From Enterorhabdus sp. P55 (GTDB lineage: Bacteria > Actinomycetota > Coriobacteriia > Coriobacteriales > Eggerthellaceae): a stretch of 36,824 nt of DNA. Under the pieces are notes generated by a model, which was not told the DNA's origin, made no database searches, and saw only the letters and a list, made by a program, of their open reading frames with translations. Location of the stretch: assembly GCF_009911695.1 (NCBI RefSeq), contig NZ_QWKK01000015.1, positions 1 through 36,824 of the forward strand, written 5' to 3'. Numbering within the stretch: position 1 is the first letter of the stretch; each line of letters starts with the position of its first letter. The position numbers and the translations under genes were made by a program. Of this stretch, positions 7,189-20,071 are shown piece by piece.

Positions 7189-8478
7189 ATGGCCGTTAAA
7201 GACGTGGTGAGAAAGTACAACGAGGTGAGCCTCATCAAACGCATCCTCGTGGGCCTGGTCATCGGCGTGCTGCTGTCGTTCGTGGTGCCAGTGGAGTCGG
7301 ATAACGAGGCTCTGGCCGGCCTGAGCCAGTTCATCGTGCTTCTGGGCAACCTGTTTGTGAGCGCCCTGAAGGGCGTCGCGCCGGTGCTCGTGTTCTTCCT
7401 GGTCATCAACGCGCTGTGCAGCGCGAAGACGGCCGGCTCCATGAAGACCGTCGTCATCCTCTACGTCGTGAGCACGCTTATCGCCGCGCTTGTGTCGGTG
7501 GTCGCGAGCTACCTGTTCCCCACGGTGCTCACGCTCGACACCTCCTCGGTGGTCGAGCAGTCCTCGCCCGAGCACGTGGGCGCGGTGCTCACCACGCTCG
7601 TGATGAACATCGCCTGCAACCCGGTGGACGCGCTCATCAACGCCAACTACATCGGCATCCTGGCCTGGGCCGTGGTGCTCGGCATCGCGCTGCGCGCAGC
7701 GAAGGAGGCCACCAAGGACGTGTTCGCCGCCGTGTCCGATGCCGTGTCGATGGTGGTGCGCTGGGTCATCGCGCTCGCGCCGTTCGGCATCCTCGGCCTC
7801 GTGTACAACTCCGTGGCCACCTCCGGCATGGAGATCTTCTTCGGATACGGCCGCATCATCCTCGTGCTCGTGGCGGTGATGTTCTTCATCGCGCTCGTCA
7901 CCAATCCGCTCATCGTGTTCGTCTGCACCAAGAAGAATCCCTACCCGCTCGTGCTGCGCTGCCTGAAGGACTCGGGCCTCACCGCCTTCTTCACCCGCAG
8001 CTCGGCGGCGAACATCCCCGTCAACATGGAGCTGTGCCGCAAGCTCGGGCTCGACAAGGACAACTACTCGGTGTCCATCCCGCTCGGCGCCACCATCAAC
8101 ATGGCCGGCGCGGCCGTCACCATCACCATCATGACCATGGCCGCCGCCCAGACCATCGGCCTGTCGGTCGACCCCATCACTGCCGTCATCCTCTGCGTGC
8201 TGGCCGCCGTGTCCGCCTGCGGCGCCTCGGGCGTGGCCGGCGGGTCGCTGCTGCTCATCCCGCTGTGCTGCTCGCTGTTCGGCATAGGCAACGACATCGC
8301 CATGCAGGTCGTGGCCATCGGCTTCATCATCGGCGTCATCCAGGACTCCTGCGAGACGGCGCTCAACTCGTCCTCTGACGTGGTGTTCACCGCCACGGCG
8401 GAGTACCGTGCCGCGCTCAAGGAGGGCAAGGAAGTCCACCTGGGCAAGGACGCCTTCTCACTGGACGAGATCGACTAG
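7189..8478 (+). CDS. sstT: SstT-type Na+/serine-threonine symporter
   Basis: The 429-residue membrane protein belongs to the dicarboxylate/amino-acid:cation symporter family. It carries the conserved hairpin motif region AFFTRSSAANIPVNM and the SIPLGATINMAGAA segment, both diagnostic of SstT, plus SCETALNSSSDVV near the C-terminus. It imports serine and threonine with sodium across the cytoplasmic membrane. The start at 7189 is chosen because AGGAGG lies at 7178-7183; in-frame codons farther upstream run through the tRNA gene and cannot be coding. No terminator separates it from the tRNA, so a shared tRNA-mRNA transcript is likely (inference). Confidence 0.93.
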   Translation: MAVKDVVRKYNEVSLIKRILVGLVIGVLLSFVVPVESDNEALAGLSQFIVLLGNLFVSALKGVAPVLVFFLVINALCSAKTAGSMKTVVILYVVSTLIAALVSVVASYLFPTVLTLDTSSVVEQSSPEHVGAVLTTLVMNIACNPVDALINANYIGILAWAVVLGIALRAAKEATKDVFAAVSDAVSMVVRWVIALAPFGILGLVYNSVATSGMEIFFGYGRIILVLVAVMFFIALVTNPLIVFVCTKKNPYPLVLRCLKDSGLTAFFTRSSAANIPVNMELCRKLGLDKDNYSVSIPLGATINMAGAAVTITIMTMAAAQTIGLSVDPITAVILCVLAAVSACGASGVAGGSLLLIPLCCSLFGIGNDIAMQVVAIGFIIGVIQDSCETALNSSSDVVFTATAEYRAALKEGKEVHLGKDAFSLDEID

Positions 8479-8482
8479 GTTA

Positions 8483-8491
8483 TGCGATAAT
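8483..8491 (+). promoter_or_regulatory. Extended -10 promoter for tig
   Basis: TG-C-GATAAT (8483-8491) lies five bases after the sstT stop and 123 bp before the tig start. The leader in between contains a 14-bp GC palindrome at 8522-8535 (GCCCCGCGCGGGGC) that could fold in the mRNA. Confidence 0.5.
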
Positions 8492-8614
8492 CGCGTGCTG
8501 GTGCGCTTGCGCCCGCAGCCAGCCCCGCGCGGGGCGCTGTCGGCCGCGGAAGCGCAAGACGCATGCGCGCCGGGCCGCCCGGCGCCCCACGGCAAACGAT
8601 GGAGGAAAGACAAC

Positions 8615-10009
8615 GTGAACACTAAGGTAGAGACCCTCGAGGACAGCCGCGTCAAGGTGGTCGTGACCATCGACGCGAAGGACGTCGACGCCCGCATCAA
8701 GAAGACCTACAAGCAGTTCGCCCAGCGCTACAACTTCCCGGGCTTCCGCAAGGGCAAGGCTCCGCGCCCGGTCATCGATAACGCGCTCGGCGCCGAGGCG
8801 GTGCTCGCCACCGTGTCCGAGGACCTGGTGAACGACGCCTACCCGCAGGTTATCGAGGCCGAGGGCCTCTTCCCGCTGGGCCGTCCCGAGTTCGAGGACA
8901 CCGGCTTGGTGGAGAACGGCAAGCCCTACGAGTTCTCCTTCACCGTGGCCGTCAAGCCGGAGCTCGAGCTGGACAGCTACGAGCCCGTGGCCATCGAGCT
9001 GCCCGCCGAGGGCGCGACCGACGCGGAGGTCGCCGAGCAGATCGAGGCCCTGCGCGCCCACTACAGCGTCTTCGAGGACGCTAGCGCCGCCACTAAGCTC
9101 AAGCCGGAGAACTTCGTCGACATCGCCGTGGTGGCCAAGGACGCCGACGGCAACCAGATCGAGGGCCTGACGAGCGAGTCCCGCCTGTACGGCCCGGGCT
9201 CCGGCATGTTCTCCGAGGCCTTCGACGAGGAGATCATGGGCATCAAGAAGGGTCAGGTCCGCGAGTTCACCCTCGACGTGCCGGCTGATGAGGCCGCCGT
9301 GCTGCTCGCCCCGCACGCGGGCGAGAAGATCGCCTTCGAGGTCACCTGCAACGTGGTGAAGAAGAAGGAGCTGCCCGAGGTCACCGACGAGTGGGCCAAG
9401 GACACCATGGGCTTTGAGGACGCTGCCGACCTGCGCGAGCGCGTGGCCGAGTCCATCACCGCCCAGAAGGCCGACATCCTGCCCCGCATGAAGGAGAACG
9501 CCACCCTCGACGTGCTCGCCTCCCGCCTGGTGGGTGAGGTGCCCGAGTCCATGGTGGAGGAGGCCGAGGCCAACCTGCTCCAGGACTTCTTCACCCAGCT
9601 GCAGCGCCAGGGCCTGAGCTTCGACACCTACCTGATGCAGGCGGGCATCGACGCCGACCAGTTCAAGGACGACGTGAAGATGCAGGCCGCCGACAACGCC
9701 AAGCAGGAGCTCGCGCTTGAGGCCTGGGCGCGCCACGCCGGCATCGTGGCCACCCCCGAGGAGGTCAGCGCCGAGTTCGTGAAGGCCGGCCTGCCCGACC
9801 CCGCGGCGACGGAGAAGGAGTGGCGCGAGTCTGGCCGCCTCCACCTCATCCGCGAGGGCGTCGTGCGCTTCAAGGCCATGGAGGACGTGATGGACAAGGC
9901 CGTCGTCACCGAGGTCGAGCTGGCCGCTGAGCCCGAGGAGAAGGCCAAGCCCAAGAAGGCCGCCAAGAAGAAGGCTGCCAAGGACGCGGAGCCCGCGCCT
10001 GAGGAGTAG
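8615..10009 (+). CDS. tig: Trigger factor (ribosome-associated chaperone/PPIase)
   Basis: The 464-residue protein shows the trigger-factor order. The N-terminal ribosome-binding domain carries NFPGFRKGKAPR, the conserved FRKGKxP signature that docks on ribosomal protein L23. The middle FKBP-like prolyl isomerase domain is around residues 160-250, followed by a long helical C-terminal domain. A lysine/alanine-rich tail (KPKKAAKKKAAK) ends the protein. It binds nascent chains at the ribosome exit tunnel. The start is a GTG at 8615 with GGAGGAAAG at 8601-8609; the frame upstream to 8408 overlaps sstT and is not coding. It precedes clpP and clpX, the same order seen in many bacteria, but is separated from clpP by a terminator. 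Confidence 0.96.
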   Translation: MNTKVETLEDSRVKVVVTIDAKDVDARIKKTYKQFAQRYNFPGFRKGKAPRPVIDNALGAEAVLATVSEDLVNDAYPQVIEAEGLFPLGRPEFEDTGLVENGKPYEFSFTVAVKPELELDSYEPVAIELPAEGATDAEVAEQIEALRAHYSVFEDASAATKLKPENFVDIAVVAKDADGNQIEGLTSESRLYGPGSGMFSEAFDEEIMGIKKGQVREFTLDVPADEAAVLLAPHAGEKIAFEVTCNVVKKKELPEVTDEWAKDTMGFEDAADLRERVAESITAQKADILPRMKENATLDVLASRLVGEVPESMVEEAEANLLQDFFTQLQRQGLSFDTYLMQAGIDADQFKDDVKMQAADNAKQELALEAWARHAGIVATPEEVSAEFVKAGLPDPAATEKEWRESGRLHLIREGVVRFKAMEDVMDKAVVTEVELAAEPEEKAKPKKAAKKKAAKDAEPAPEE

Positions 10010-10039
10010 GCCCGAACCCTTACTTCCCGACTGATCAGA

Positions 10040-10083
10040 AAGGCCGTCTGATGTGGCGAAACAAGACATCAGGCGGCCTTTTT
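10040..10083 (+). terminator. Intrinsic terminator after tig
   Basis: A 15-bp stem (10040-10054 with 10066-10080, one G-U pair) with an 11-nt loop is followed by a run of five T. It uncouples tig from clpP. Confidence 0.9.
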
Positions 10084-10194
10084 CCATGGACTTTCGCCAA
10101 ATGCGCCTTGCGCGGGCGGCGAACCTATATCAGTATGGTAGCGAATCATTGAGAGCGGTCGCGAGCGGCCGCGACGCGAGAGAGAGGCCAAGCT

Positions 10195-10815
10195 ATGACC
10201 ATCGAGCGAGTGAGCAACGCGCTCATCCCCTACGTCATCGAGCAGTCCCCGCGCGGCGAGCGCAGCTACGACATCTACAGCCGTCTGCTCAACGACCGCA
10301 TCATCTTCCTCGGCGAGCAGATCGACGACCACGTGGCCAACTCCGTGGTGGCCCAGATGCTCCACCTCGAGAGCGCCGATCCGGAGAAGGACATCCAGCT
10401 CTACATCAACTCCCCGGGCGGCTCGGTCACTGCGGGTCTGGGCATCCTCGACACCATGAACTTCGTCAAGTGCGACGTGTCCACCATCTGCATCGGCGAG
10501 TGCGCCTCCATGGCGGCGGTCCTCCTGTCGTCGGGCGCCAAGGGCAAGCGCTTCTGCCTGCCCAACTCCATGGTGCTCATCCACCAGCCGCTCGGCGGCG
10601 CCCAGGGCCAGCAGACCGAGATCGCCATCGTGGCGGACTTCATGCTCAAGACGCGCAAGCGCCTGAACAAGATCCTCTCGGACAACACCGGCCAGCCCAT
10701 CGACAAGATCCAGCTCGACACCGAGCGCGACAACTACATGACAGCCGAGGAGGCCAAGGCCTACGGCCTCGTCGACGAGATCATCTTCCACCACGGCGCC
10801 AAGTCGGAGTCGTAG
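10195..10815 (+). CDS. clpP: ATP-dependent Clp protease proteolytic subunit
   Basis: The 206-residue serine protease has its catalytic triad at Ser105 (GECASMAA), His130 ([10 protein letters not shown]) and Asp179 (TERDNYM). Spacing of 25 and 49 residues matches E. coli ClpP. SPGGSV near 73-78 is the oxyanion-region motif. It forms the barrel-shaped tetradecamer that degrades proteins unfolded by ClpX, in the cytoplasm. GECASM replaces the commoner GQAASM before the nucleophile, a small difference seen in some lineages. The ATG at 10195 has GAGAGG upstream. clpX begins 21 bp after its stop, so the two are very probably one operon. Confidence 0.97.
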   Translation: MTIERVSNALIPYVIEQSPRGERSYDIYSRLLNDRIIFLGEQIDDHVANSVVAQMLHLESADPEKDIQLYINSPGGSVTAGLGILDTMNFVKCDVSTICIGECASMAAVLLSSGAKGKRFCLPNSMVLIHQPLGGAQGQQTEIAIVADFMLKTRKRLNKILSDNTGQPIDKIQLDTERDNYMTAEEAKAYGLVDEIIFHHGAKSES

Positions 10816-10836
10816 GGGAGAGGGAAGCGGTACCCC

Positions 10837-12228
<1,392 letters not shown>

Positions 12229-12245
12229 GGAAGGAGAGGCCGGAC

Positions 12246-14930
<2,685 letters not shown>

Positions 14931-14954
14931 GCGGCGCCTCCCGATCGCCCTGCG

Positions 14955-14981
14955 GGCAGGCGGCTTCGCGGGCCGCCTGCC
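14955..14981 (+). terminator. GC-rich hairpin after valS
   Basis: A 10-bp stem (GGCAGGCGGC at 14955-14964 with its complement at 14972-14981) closes a 7-nt loop. It lacks a clear T-run, so termination is plausible but weakly supported. Confidence 0.45.
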
Positions 14982-15085
14982 TTCCCGGGTAGGGCGGCGG
15001 GCGGCTCGGGAAGACTCCTTTCCGTGGCCCTTGTCTGGTTGTTTGCCGGTGTCGGGCGGTTCGGTCAGGTGTTCGGTTGCCGATT

Positions 15086-15094
15086 TGCTATAAT
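15086..15094 (+). promoter_or_regulatory. Extended -10 promoter, consensus TATAAT
   Basis: TG-C-TATAAT (15086-15094) is a perfect extended -10 element 42 bp before the zinc-ribbon protein start. No TTGACA-like -35 is found at the usual distance. Confidence 0.7.
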
Positions 15095-15135
15095 GCTGAG
15101 CTGTGTCGTTTTTCTGAGGACAGAAGGGGTTCCCC

Positions 15136-15630
15136 ATGAGCGAGTTGCTCTCGCAGCTTTGGACGCCGGAGCTGCAGACCGCCTTCACGGTGGTCGTCGT
15201 GCTGCTGGTCATCCTGTACGTGCTCTCCATCGTGTGGGTCGTGCGCGATGCCTACATGCGCGGCACCCAGTGGTACATCTGGGCCATCGTGGCGCTGGTT
15301 CCGCTGCTGGGCGTCATCGCCTACTGCCTGCTGCGCCCGCCGCTGCTGCAGATCGACCGCGACGAGCAGGAGCTCGAGATCGCACTCAAGCAGCGTCAGC
15401 TCATGAAGTACGGCGAGTGCGCCACCTGCGGCTACCCCGTGGAGGCGGACTACGTGCTCTGCCCCAGCTGCCACACGCAGCTCAAGAACCTCTGCGGCCG
15501 CTGCGAGCACGCGCTCGAGCCCTCCTGGACCGTCTGCCCCTACTGCGCCACGCCGGTGAGCGGCGCGCAGCAGCCGCAGCGCCAGCGCCGCCCGCGCCAG
15601 GGCGCGAGCCGTCCTCGCCCTCAGTCCTAG
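15136..15630 (+). CDS. Membrane protein with double zinc ribbon
   Basis: The 164-residue protein has two membrane segments (about 16-36 and 46-66), then a charged helix (about 73-92). Two zinc-ribbon units follow: Cys95/98/109/112 and Cys120/123/134/137. The tail is rich in Arg, Pro and Gln. The fold is of the DZR type, which binds metal for protein or nucleic-acid contacts; the function is unknown. The short N-terminus and two segments place the ribbons in the cytoplasm or outside depending on topology; positive residues after segment two favour a cytoplasmic tail. It stands alone behind its own extended -10 promoter and is followed by a hairpin terminator. Confidence 0.85.
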   Translation: MSELLSQLWTPELQTAFTVVVVLLVILYVLSIVWVVRDAYMRGTQWYIWAIVALVPLLGVIAYCLLRPPLLQIDRDEQELEIALKQRQLMKYGECATCGYPVEADYVLCPSCHTQLKNLCGRCEHALEPSWTVCPYCATPVSGAQQPQRQRRPRQGASRPRPQS

Positions 15631-15720
15631 GCCTCGGCCCTCAGGCGACGCCTCGGCAACGGCTGCGGCCCGCCGCGGCGTAAGGGACGCCCGTCCCGTA
15701 CCATCCCGCATAATTCTCGG

Positions 15721-15747
15721 AGCCGCCTTCGGGGCGGCTTCGGGTTT
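15721..15747 (+). terminator. Terminator between zinc-ribbon gene and thrS
   Basis: AGCCGCC (15721-15727) pairs with GGCGGCT (15733-15739) around a short loop, followed by TCGGGTTTT. It lies about 115 bp before thrS. It could also act as an attenuator in a thrS leader, but no T-box features are visible. Confidence 0.6.
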
Positions 15748-15862
15748 TAGTCGACCCCTGCCCGGCCGTGGCGCCGGGCGACCACCCGAGCGCGTCGCAC
15801 TCAACACGGCGCGCGGAACCGTGCAGGCGCTCTGTGCGCGCCCGGCACAGGAAAGGAGCACC

Positions 15863-17782
15863 ATGGAAATCGTACTGCCCGACGGCTCGAAGAAGGAGCT
15901 GCCCGCCGGCGCCACCGTCGCCGACGTGGCTGCGGCCATCGGCGCCGGCCTGGCTAAGGCCGCCCTCGGGGGCATCGTCAACGACCGGCCGGTGGACCTC
16001 ACCGCGCCCGTGGCCGACGGCGACGCCGTGGCCATCGTCACCGCCAAGAGCCCCGAGGCCCTCGAGCTTCTGCGCCACTCCACGGCCCACGTGATGGCCG
16101 CCGCCCTCACCGACCTGTTCGGCGACGTGGAATTCGGCGTCGGCCCTGCCATCGAGAACGGCTTCTACTACGACGTGAAGCTCCCTGACGGCAAGGCGCT
16201 CTCGCCGGATGACTTCGCCGCCATCGAGGCGCGCATGGCCGAGATCATCGCCGCCGACGAGCCCTTTGCCCGCACCGAGGTCACCCGCGACGAGGCGCTC
16301 GCCCTGTTCGCCGGCCAGCCGCTCAAGCGCGAGCTCATCGAGGAGCTTCCCGAGGGCGAGACTATCACCACCTATGCCATCGGCTCGTTCACCGACCTCT
16401 GCCGTGGGCCGCATCTGCCCTCCACGGGCAAGATCCCCGCGTTCAAGCTGACCAAGCTCGCTGGCGCCTACTGGAAGGGCGACTCGGACCGCGAGATGCT
16501 CACCCGCCTCTACGGCACCGCCTTCTTCTCCAAGAAGGAGCTCGAGGAGCACCTCCATAACCTCGAGGAGGCTGAGAAGCGCGACCACCGCAAGCTCGGC
16601 CGCGAGCTCGGCATCTACATGATGGATCCCATGGCCGGCGTGGGCCTGCCCATGTACCTGCCCAAGGGCGCGCGCGTCATCCGCACCCTGCAGGAGTGGC
16701 TGCGCCGCGACCTCTACGAGCGTGGCTACGAGGAGGTCATCACCCCGCACATCTACAACGCGGACGTGTGGAAGACCTCAGGCCACTACGGCTTCTACCA
16801 CGACAACATGTACTTCTTCGAGATCAACGAGGGCTCTGACGAGGAGCCGCGCCTGTCCGAGTACGGCGTGAAGCCCATGAACTGCCCGGGCCACGTGATG
16901 CTCTACAAAAACGAGCTGCACTCCTACCGTGACCTGCCCCTGCGCTACTTCGAGTTCGGCACGGTGTACCGCCACGAGATGAGCGGCGTGGTGCACGGGC
17001 TTCTGCGCGCTCGCGGCTTCACCCAGGACGACGCCCACGTGTTCTGCACGAAGGACCAGGTGGTGGAGGAGGTCGTCGCCATCCTCGACCTGGTGGACCA
17101 CATCATGGGCACCTTCGGCTTCTCCTACGAGGCCGAGATCTCCACGCGCCCGGAGAAGTCCATCGGCACCGACGAGATGTGGGAGCATGCCACCAACTCG
17201 CTCATGGAGGCCTGCGCGCGCCATGACCTGGCCTACGAGATCAACGAGGGCGACGGCGCCTTCTACGGCCCGAAGATCGACATCAAGGTGAAGGACGCCA
17301 TCGGGCGCACCTGGCAGTGCTCCACGGTGCAGATCGACTTCAACATGCCCCTGCGCTTCGGGCTGACCTACCGCACTGAGGACAACACCGAGGAGACCCC
17401 CTGGATGCTCCACCGTGCCATCTTCGGCTCCATCGAGCGCTTCCTTGGCATCCTCATCGAGCACTACGCGGGTGCCCTGCCCCTGTGGCTGGCTCCCGTG
17501 CAGGTGGTGGTGCTCCCCATCGCCGATCGCCACAAGGAGGCGGCGGCCGCGTTTGCCGGCGAGATCAAGGGCGCCGGCGGGCGTGTGGAGATCTACGACC
17601 AGAACGAGCCCATGCGCGTGAAGATCGCCAAGGCCCAGGCCCAGAAGGTGCCCTACATGATCATCATGGGCGACGCCGAGGTGGAGGAGGGCGTCGTGTC
17701 CGTGCGCGAGCGCTCCGAGGGCGACCTGGGCAAATGGGATCGCGAGAAGTTCCTCGCAGTCATCCGCGAGGCCGCGCTGTAG
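15863..17782 (+). CDS. thrS: Threonyl-tRNA synthetase
   Basis: The 639-residue class II synthetase charges tRNA-Thr. An N-terminal TGS domain occupies about residues 1-62. The editing domain follows, with HSTAH (His72, His76) and GFYYD. The catalytic core contains MNCPGH, whose cysteine binds the active-site zinc, plus RHEMSG and the [10 protein letters not shown] block. The C-terminal anticodon-binding domain carries [11 protein letters not shown]. The ATG at 15863 is chosen because AAAGGAG lies 4 nt before it; an in-frame ATG at 15821 adds 14 residues without a ribosome site. Two hairpins follow the stop. Confidence 0.97.
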   Translation: MEIVLPDGSKKELPAGATVADVAAAIGAGLAKAALGGIVNDRPVDLTAPVADGDAVAIVTAKSPEALELLRHSTAHVMAAALTDLFGDVEFGVGPAIENGFYYDVKLPDGKALSPDDFAAIEARMAEIIAADEPFARTEVTRDEALALFAGQPLKRELIEELPEGETITTYAIGSFTDLCRGPHLPSTGKIPAFKLTKLAGAYWKGDSDREMLTRLYGTAFFSKKELEEHLHNLEEAEKRDHRKLGRELGIYMMDPMAGVGLPMYLPKGARVIRTLQEWLRRDLYERGYEEVITPHIYNADVWKTSGHYGFYHDNMYFFEINEGSDEEPRLSEYGVKPMNCPGHVMLYKNELHSYRDLPLRYFEFGTVYRHEMSGVVHGLLRARGFTQDDAHVFCTKDQVVEEVVAILDLVDHIMGTFGFSYEAEISTRPEKSIGTDEMWEHATNSLMEACARHDLAYEINEGDGAFYGPKIDIKVKDAIGRTWQCSTVQIDFNMPLRFGLTYRTEDNTEETPWMLHRAIFGSIERFLGILIEHYAGALPLWLAPVQVVVLPIADRHKEAAAAFAGEIKGAGGRVEIYDQNEPMRVKIAKAQAQKVPYMIIMGDAEVEEGVVSVRERSEGDLGKWDREKFLAVIREAAL

Positions 17783-17787
17783 CATCC

Positions 17788-17821
17788 GCTTGCTCGGGCG
17801 GCTCGCGCCACCCGAGCAAGC
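17788..17821 (+). terminator. First hairpin after thrS
   Basis: An 11-bp perfect stem (GCTTGCTCGGG at 17788-17798 with 17811-17821) with a 12-nt loop begins 6 bp after the thrS stop. It has no T-run of its own but sits just before a second, stronger hairpin. Confidence 0.55.
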
Positions 17822-17825
17822 CCGG

Positions 17826-17869
17826 GGCCGGGCCCGTGCTCGGGGGAGCGCGGGCCCGGCCGTCGTTTT
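17826..17869 (+). terminator. Intrinsic terminator after thrS
   Basis: GGCCGGGCCCG (17826-17836) pairs perfectly with 17851-17861 and is followed by GTCGTTTTC. The loop can form a nested 4-bp stem. This is the likely main thrS terminator. Confidence 0.8.
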
Positions 17870-17916
17870 CAAGGGGCAGGCCGGCGTCGGCCGCCCGGGA
17901 TCAGAGGGGAGAGACC

Positions 17917-18240
17917 ATGATCGTCACCACCACCAACTCCGTCGAGGGCTACCGGGTCACCGGGTACTACGGCATCGTCTTCGGCGAGGTCATCACCGGC
18001 ATCAACTTCCTGCGGGACTTCGGCGCGGGCATCCGCAACATCGTGGGCGGCCGCTCGCAGGGCTACGAGGAGGAGCTTACCGTCGCCCGCACCCAGGCGC
18101 TTCAGGAGCTCGAGCAGCGCGCCAGCGCGCTCGGCGCCCATGCGGTCGTCGGCGTGGACATGGATTATGAGGTGCTCGGCCAGGGCAACATGCTCATGGT
18201 GACCGCCTCGGGCACCGCCGTCACGGTGGAGCCGGCCTAG
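17917..18240 (+). CDS. UPF0145 / YbjQ family protein
   Basis: The 107-residue protein begins [20 protein letters not shown] and contains [25 protein letters not shown], the family's conserved glycine-rich block. The C-terminal half has [16 protein letters not shown], also characteristic. YbjQ-like proteins are small homomultimeric proteins of unknown biochemical role, sometimes tied to heavy-metal binding by annotation only. AGAGGGGAGAG precedes the ATG at 17917. It lies between the thrS terminators and a large inverted repeat and seems to be monocistronic. The family is sure; the function is not. Confidence 0.88.
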   Translation: MIVTTTNSVEGYRVTGYYGIVFGEVITGINFLRDFGAGIRNIVGGRSQGYEEELTVARTQALQELEQRASALGAHAVVGVDMDYEVLGQGNMLMVTASGTAVTVEPA

Positions 18241-18274
18241 GGGCGCGGCGCTTGCACGCGCCGAGGTGAAATTG

Positions 18275-18424
18275 GGCCAAAACGTTCGAAATTCCGAGGG
18301 AGGAGGGGCCTTGAAGGCCCCTCCTCCTGCATTTGAGGCGGTCCGGCCGAGCGCGACCTGGGGAAACGCGCGGCCTGATGGGCGTGGAAGCTGGAAGCGC
18401 CTCGGAATTTCGAAGCAAATGGCC
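18275..18424. repeat. Inverted-repeat element with internal hairpin (MITE-like or terminator)
   Basis: Perfect 14-bp arms TTCGAAATTCCGAG (18285-18298) and its reverse complement (18401-18414) flank about 100 bp. A second matching 5-bp segment (GGCCA at 18275-18279, TGGCC at 18420-18424) lies at equal offset outside each arm. Immediately inside the left arm is a 12-bp hairpin at 18299-18327. The element fills the space between two convergent genes. Arm symmetry suggests a small non-autonomous mobile element, though a bidirectional terminator role is equally possible. Confidence 0.6.
18299..18327. terminator. Hairpin between convergent genes
   Basis: GGAGGAGGGGCC (18299-18310) pairs perfectly with 18316-18327 around a 5-nt loop. 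It lies between the UPF0145 gene and the end of the leftward antiporter gene, so it could terminate both. T-runs on either side are weak. Confidence 0.5.
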
Positions 18425-18440
18425 AGAATCGGCCGACTCT

Positions 18441-19865
18441 CTAGCGCGAGTCGCGCCTGCCGGACTTGACGGGACAGCCGCCGCCGGCCTGGCCGTCCCC
18501 CGAAGCCCCCTCCGGGCCGCCGTCCTCGCCCGAGAAGGCGCTCACGATGTGCGAGGGGTCGAGCCCGTAGAGGCGCGCTATGCGCGCGGCGTCGCGGCGG
18601 TGGCGCTCACGCTGGAGGCGGTAGTGCTCACGCAGGATGGGCCCGACGCGCCGCGGCTCGCGGCGGATCTCGCGGGCGGCGGCCACGGGCTCGGCGTCGA
18701 TGGTCCGCATGGTCACCGACGCGAGCAGCGGCATGATGAGCACGGTGATGCCCCCGGCCGCCACGAGTACCGAGGCGGTGCCGGCCTCCAGGGCGTTCGC
18801 GCTCACGGCCACGGTGGTGACCGCCACGATGAGCGGCAGCGCCGTGGTGCAGTAGAGCGCCACGGTGAGGCGGCTGTTCGCGCCCATGCCGACGGCGTCT
18901 GGGTCATGCCGGAGCGCCACGAAGATGGGCACCGCGCGCACGAGCAGGAGCAGCACGATGAAGCCCACCAGCAGAAGCGGCCGATCGAACACGGCCGCCA
19001 TGTCGATGCGCGCGCCGGACACGATGAAGAACAGCGGGATGAAAAACCCGTGCCCGATGGAGCTGACCTTGCGCTCCAGGCTGGCCGAGCCCTCTGGCAG
19101 CACGAAGCGCAGCACGAAGCCGGCGGCGAAGGCGCCGAGCACGATGTCGAGGTCGAACACGGCCGAGATGGCCGTGAGCCCCACGAGCAGCACCATCACC
19201 GCGCGCACCGCCATCTGCGAGTTGGTGTCGGCGTTGCGCTCGATGAAGCGGTAGACGAAGCCGCCGGCCTTGCGCGCCATCCGCGGGATGACGGCGGCTG
19301 CCACGGCGATGGCCACGAAGAGGGCGAGGATGAGCACGGTCAGCCACTCCGCGCGGGTGGAGAGCAAAAGCGTCATGGCGAGGATGGGGCAGAGCTCGCC
19401 CCAGGTGCCGTAGGCGAGCACAGCGCGTCCGACGGGCGTCTCGATGACGCCGCGTTCCTGGAGGATGGGCAGGAGCGTGCCGATGGCCGTGGTGGTGAGC
19501 GCGATGGCCACGGCTATGCCGTCGATGTGGCTTGCCGAGAACGGCGTCCAGAGCATCACCGCGCCGAAGGCGAGGCCGAGGGTGACCATCCAGGTGGCAA
19601 GTCCGCGCCGGCCCTGGCGCCCGGTAAGGTGCGCCGGGTCTATCTCGTAGCCTGCCAGCAAGAAGAGGAGCCCCAGACCCAAATCGGACAGAAGCGCGAT
19701 GGCGTCGCTCGTGGAGACGATGCCCGCCAGGTGCGGCCCGGCCACCATGCCGGCGATGAGCAGGAACACCGTCTCGGACACGGGCTTGCCGGGGATGGAC
19801 TGGGCGATGAGCGGGCACAGGAAGGCCAGCAGCGTGATGAACGCGAGCGAGGTCAGGTCTGCCAC
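18441..19865 (-). CDS. CPA2-family cation/proton antiporter
   Basis: The 474-residue protein has about twelve hydrophobic segments of the Na_H_Exchanger fold (KefB-like), beginning MADLTSLAFITLLAFLCPLI. LGLLFLLAGYEIDP is the conserved TM segment with acidic residue. FDLDIVLGAFAAGFVLR and HGFFIPLFFIVSGARID are also typical of CPA2 members. A hydrophilic tail of about 90 residues, rich in Arg, follows the last segment; it lacks the TrkA-N/RCK domain of full Kef channels. It should exchange Na+ or K+ for protons at the membrane. It ends convergently with the UPF0145 gene; its start is 206 bp from the divergent K+ channel gene. Confidence 0.88.
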   Translation of the reverse strand: MADLTSLAFITLLAFLCPLIAQSIPGKPVSETVFLLIAGMVAGPHLAGIVSTSDAIALLSDLGLGLLFLLAGYEIDPAHLTGRQGRRGLATWMVTLGLAFGAVMLWTPFSASHIDGIAVAIALTTTAIGTLLPILQERGVIETPVGRAVLAYGTWGELCPILAMTLLLSTRAEWLTVLILALFVAIAVAAAVIPRMARKAGGFVYRFIERNADTNSQMAVRAVMVLLVGLTAISAVFDLDIVLGAFAAGFVLRFVLPEGSASLERKVSSIGHGFFIPLFFIVSGARIDMAAVFDRPLLLVGFIVLLLLVRAVPIFVALRHDPDAVGMGANSRLTVALYCTTALPLIVAVTTVAVSANALEAGTASVLVAAGGITVLIMPLLASVTMRTIDAEPVAAAREIRREPRRVGPILREHYRLQRERHRRDAARIARLYGLDPSHIVSAFSGEDGGPEGASGDGQAGGGCPVKSGRRDSR

Positions 19866-20071
19866 GAAACTCCTCTCAGGTCGCGTCGCGCGGCCACGTT
19901 ACCGCTTGGCGACGGAGCGCCGCGCGCGCATCGCCCGTGCTAGACTTCAGGACGAGGGCGACCTCGCTGCGCTCAGGCTTTACCCTACCACAGGCCCAGG
20001 CCTGGTGGCGAGGAGGGTTGCGAGGGCGTCACGCGGCGGGGAGAGTCGTTTCCGGGAAGGGAGGTGGCCTT

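Noticed and set aside
15631-15862. T-box or riboswitch in the thrS leader
   Set aside because: No T-box sequence or specifier stem is visible; the hairpin with TTTT is explained as a terminator of the upstream gene.
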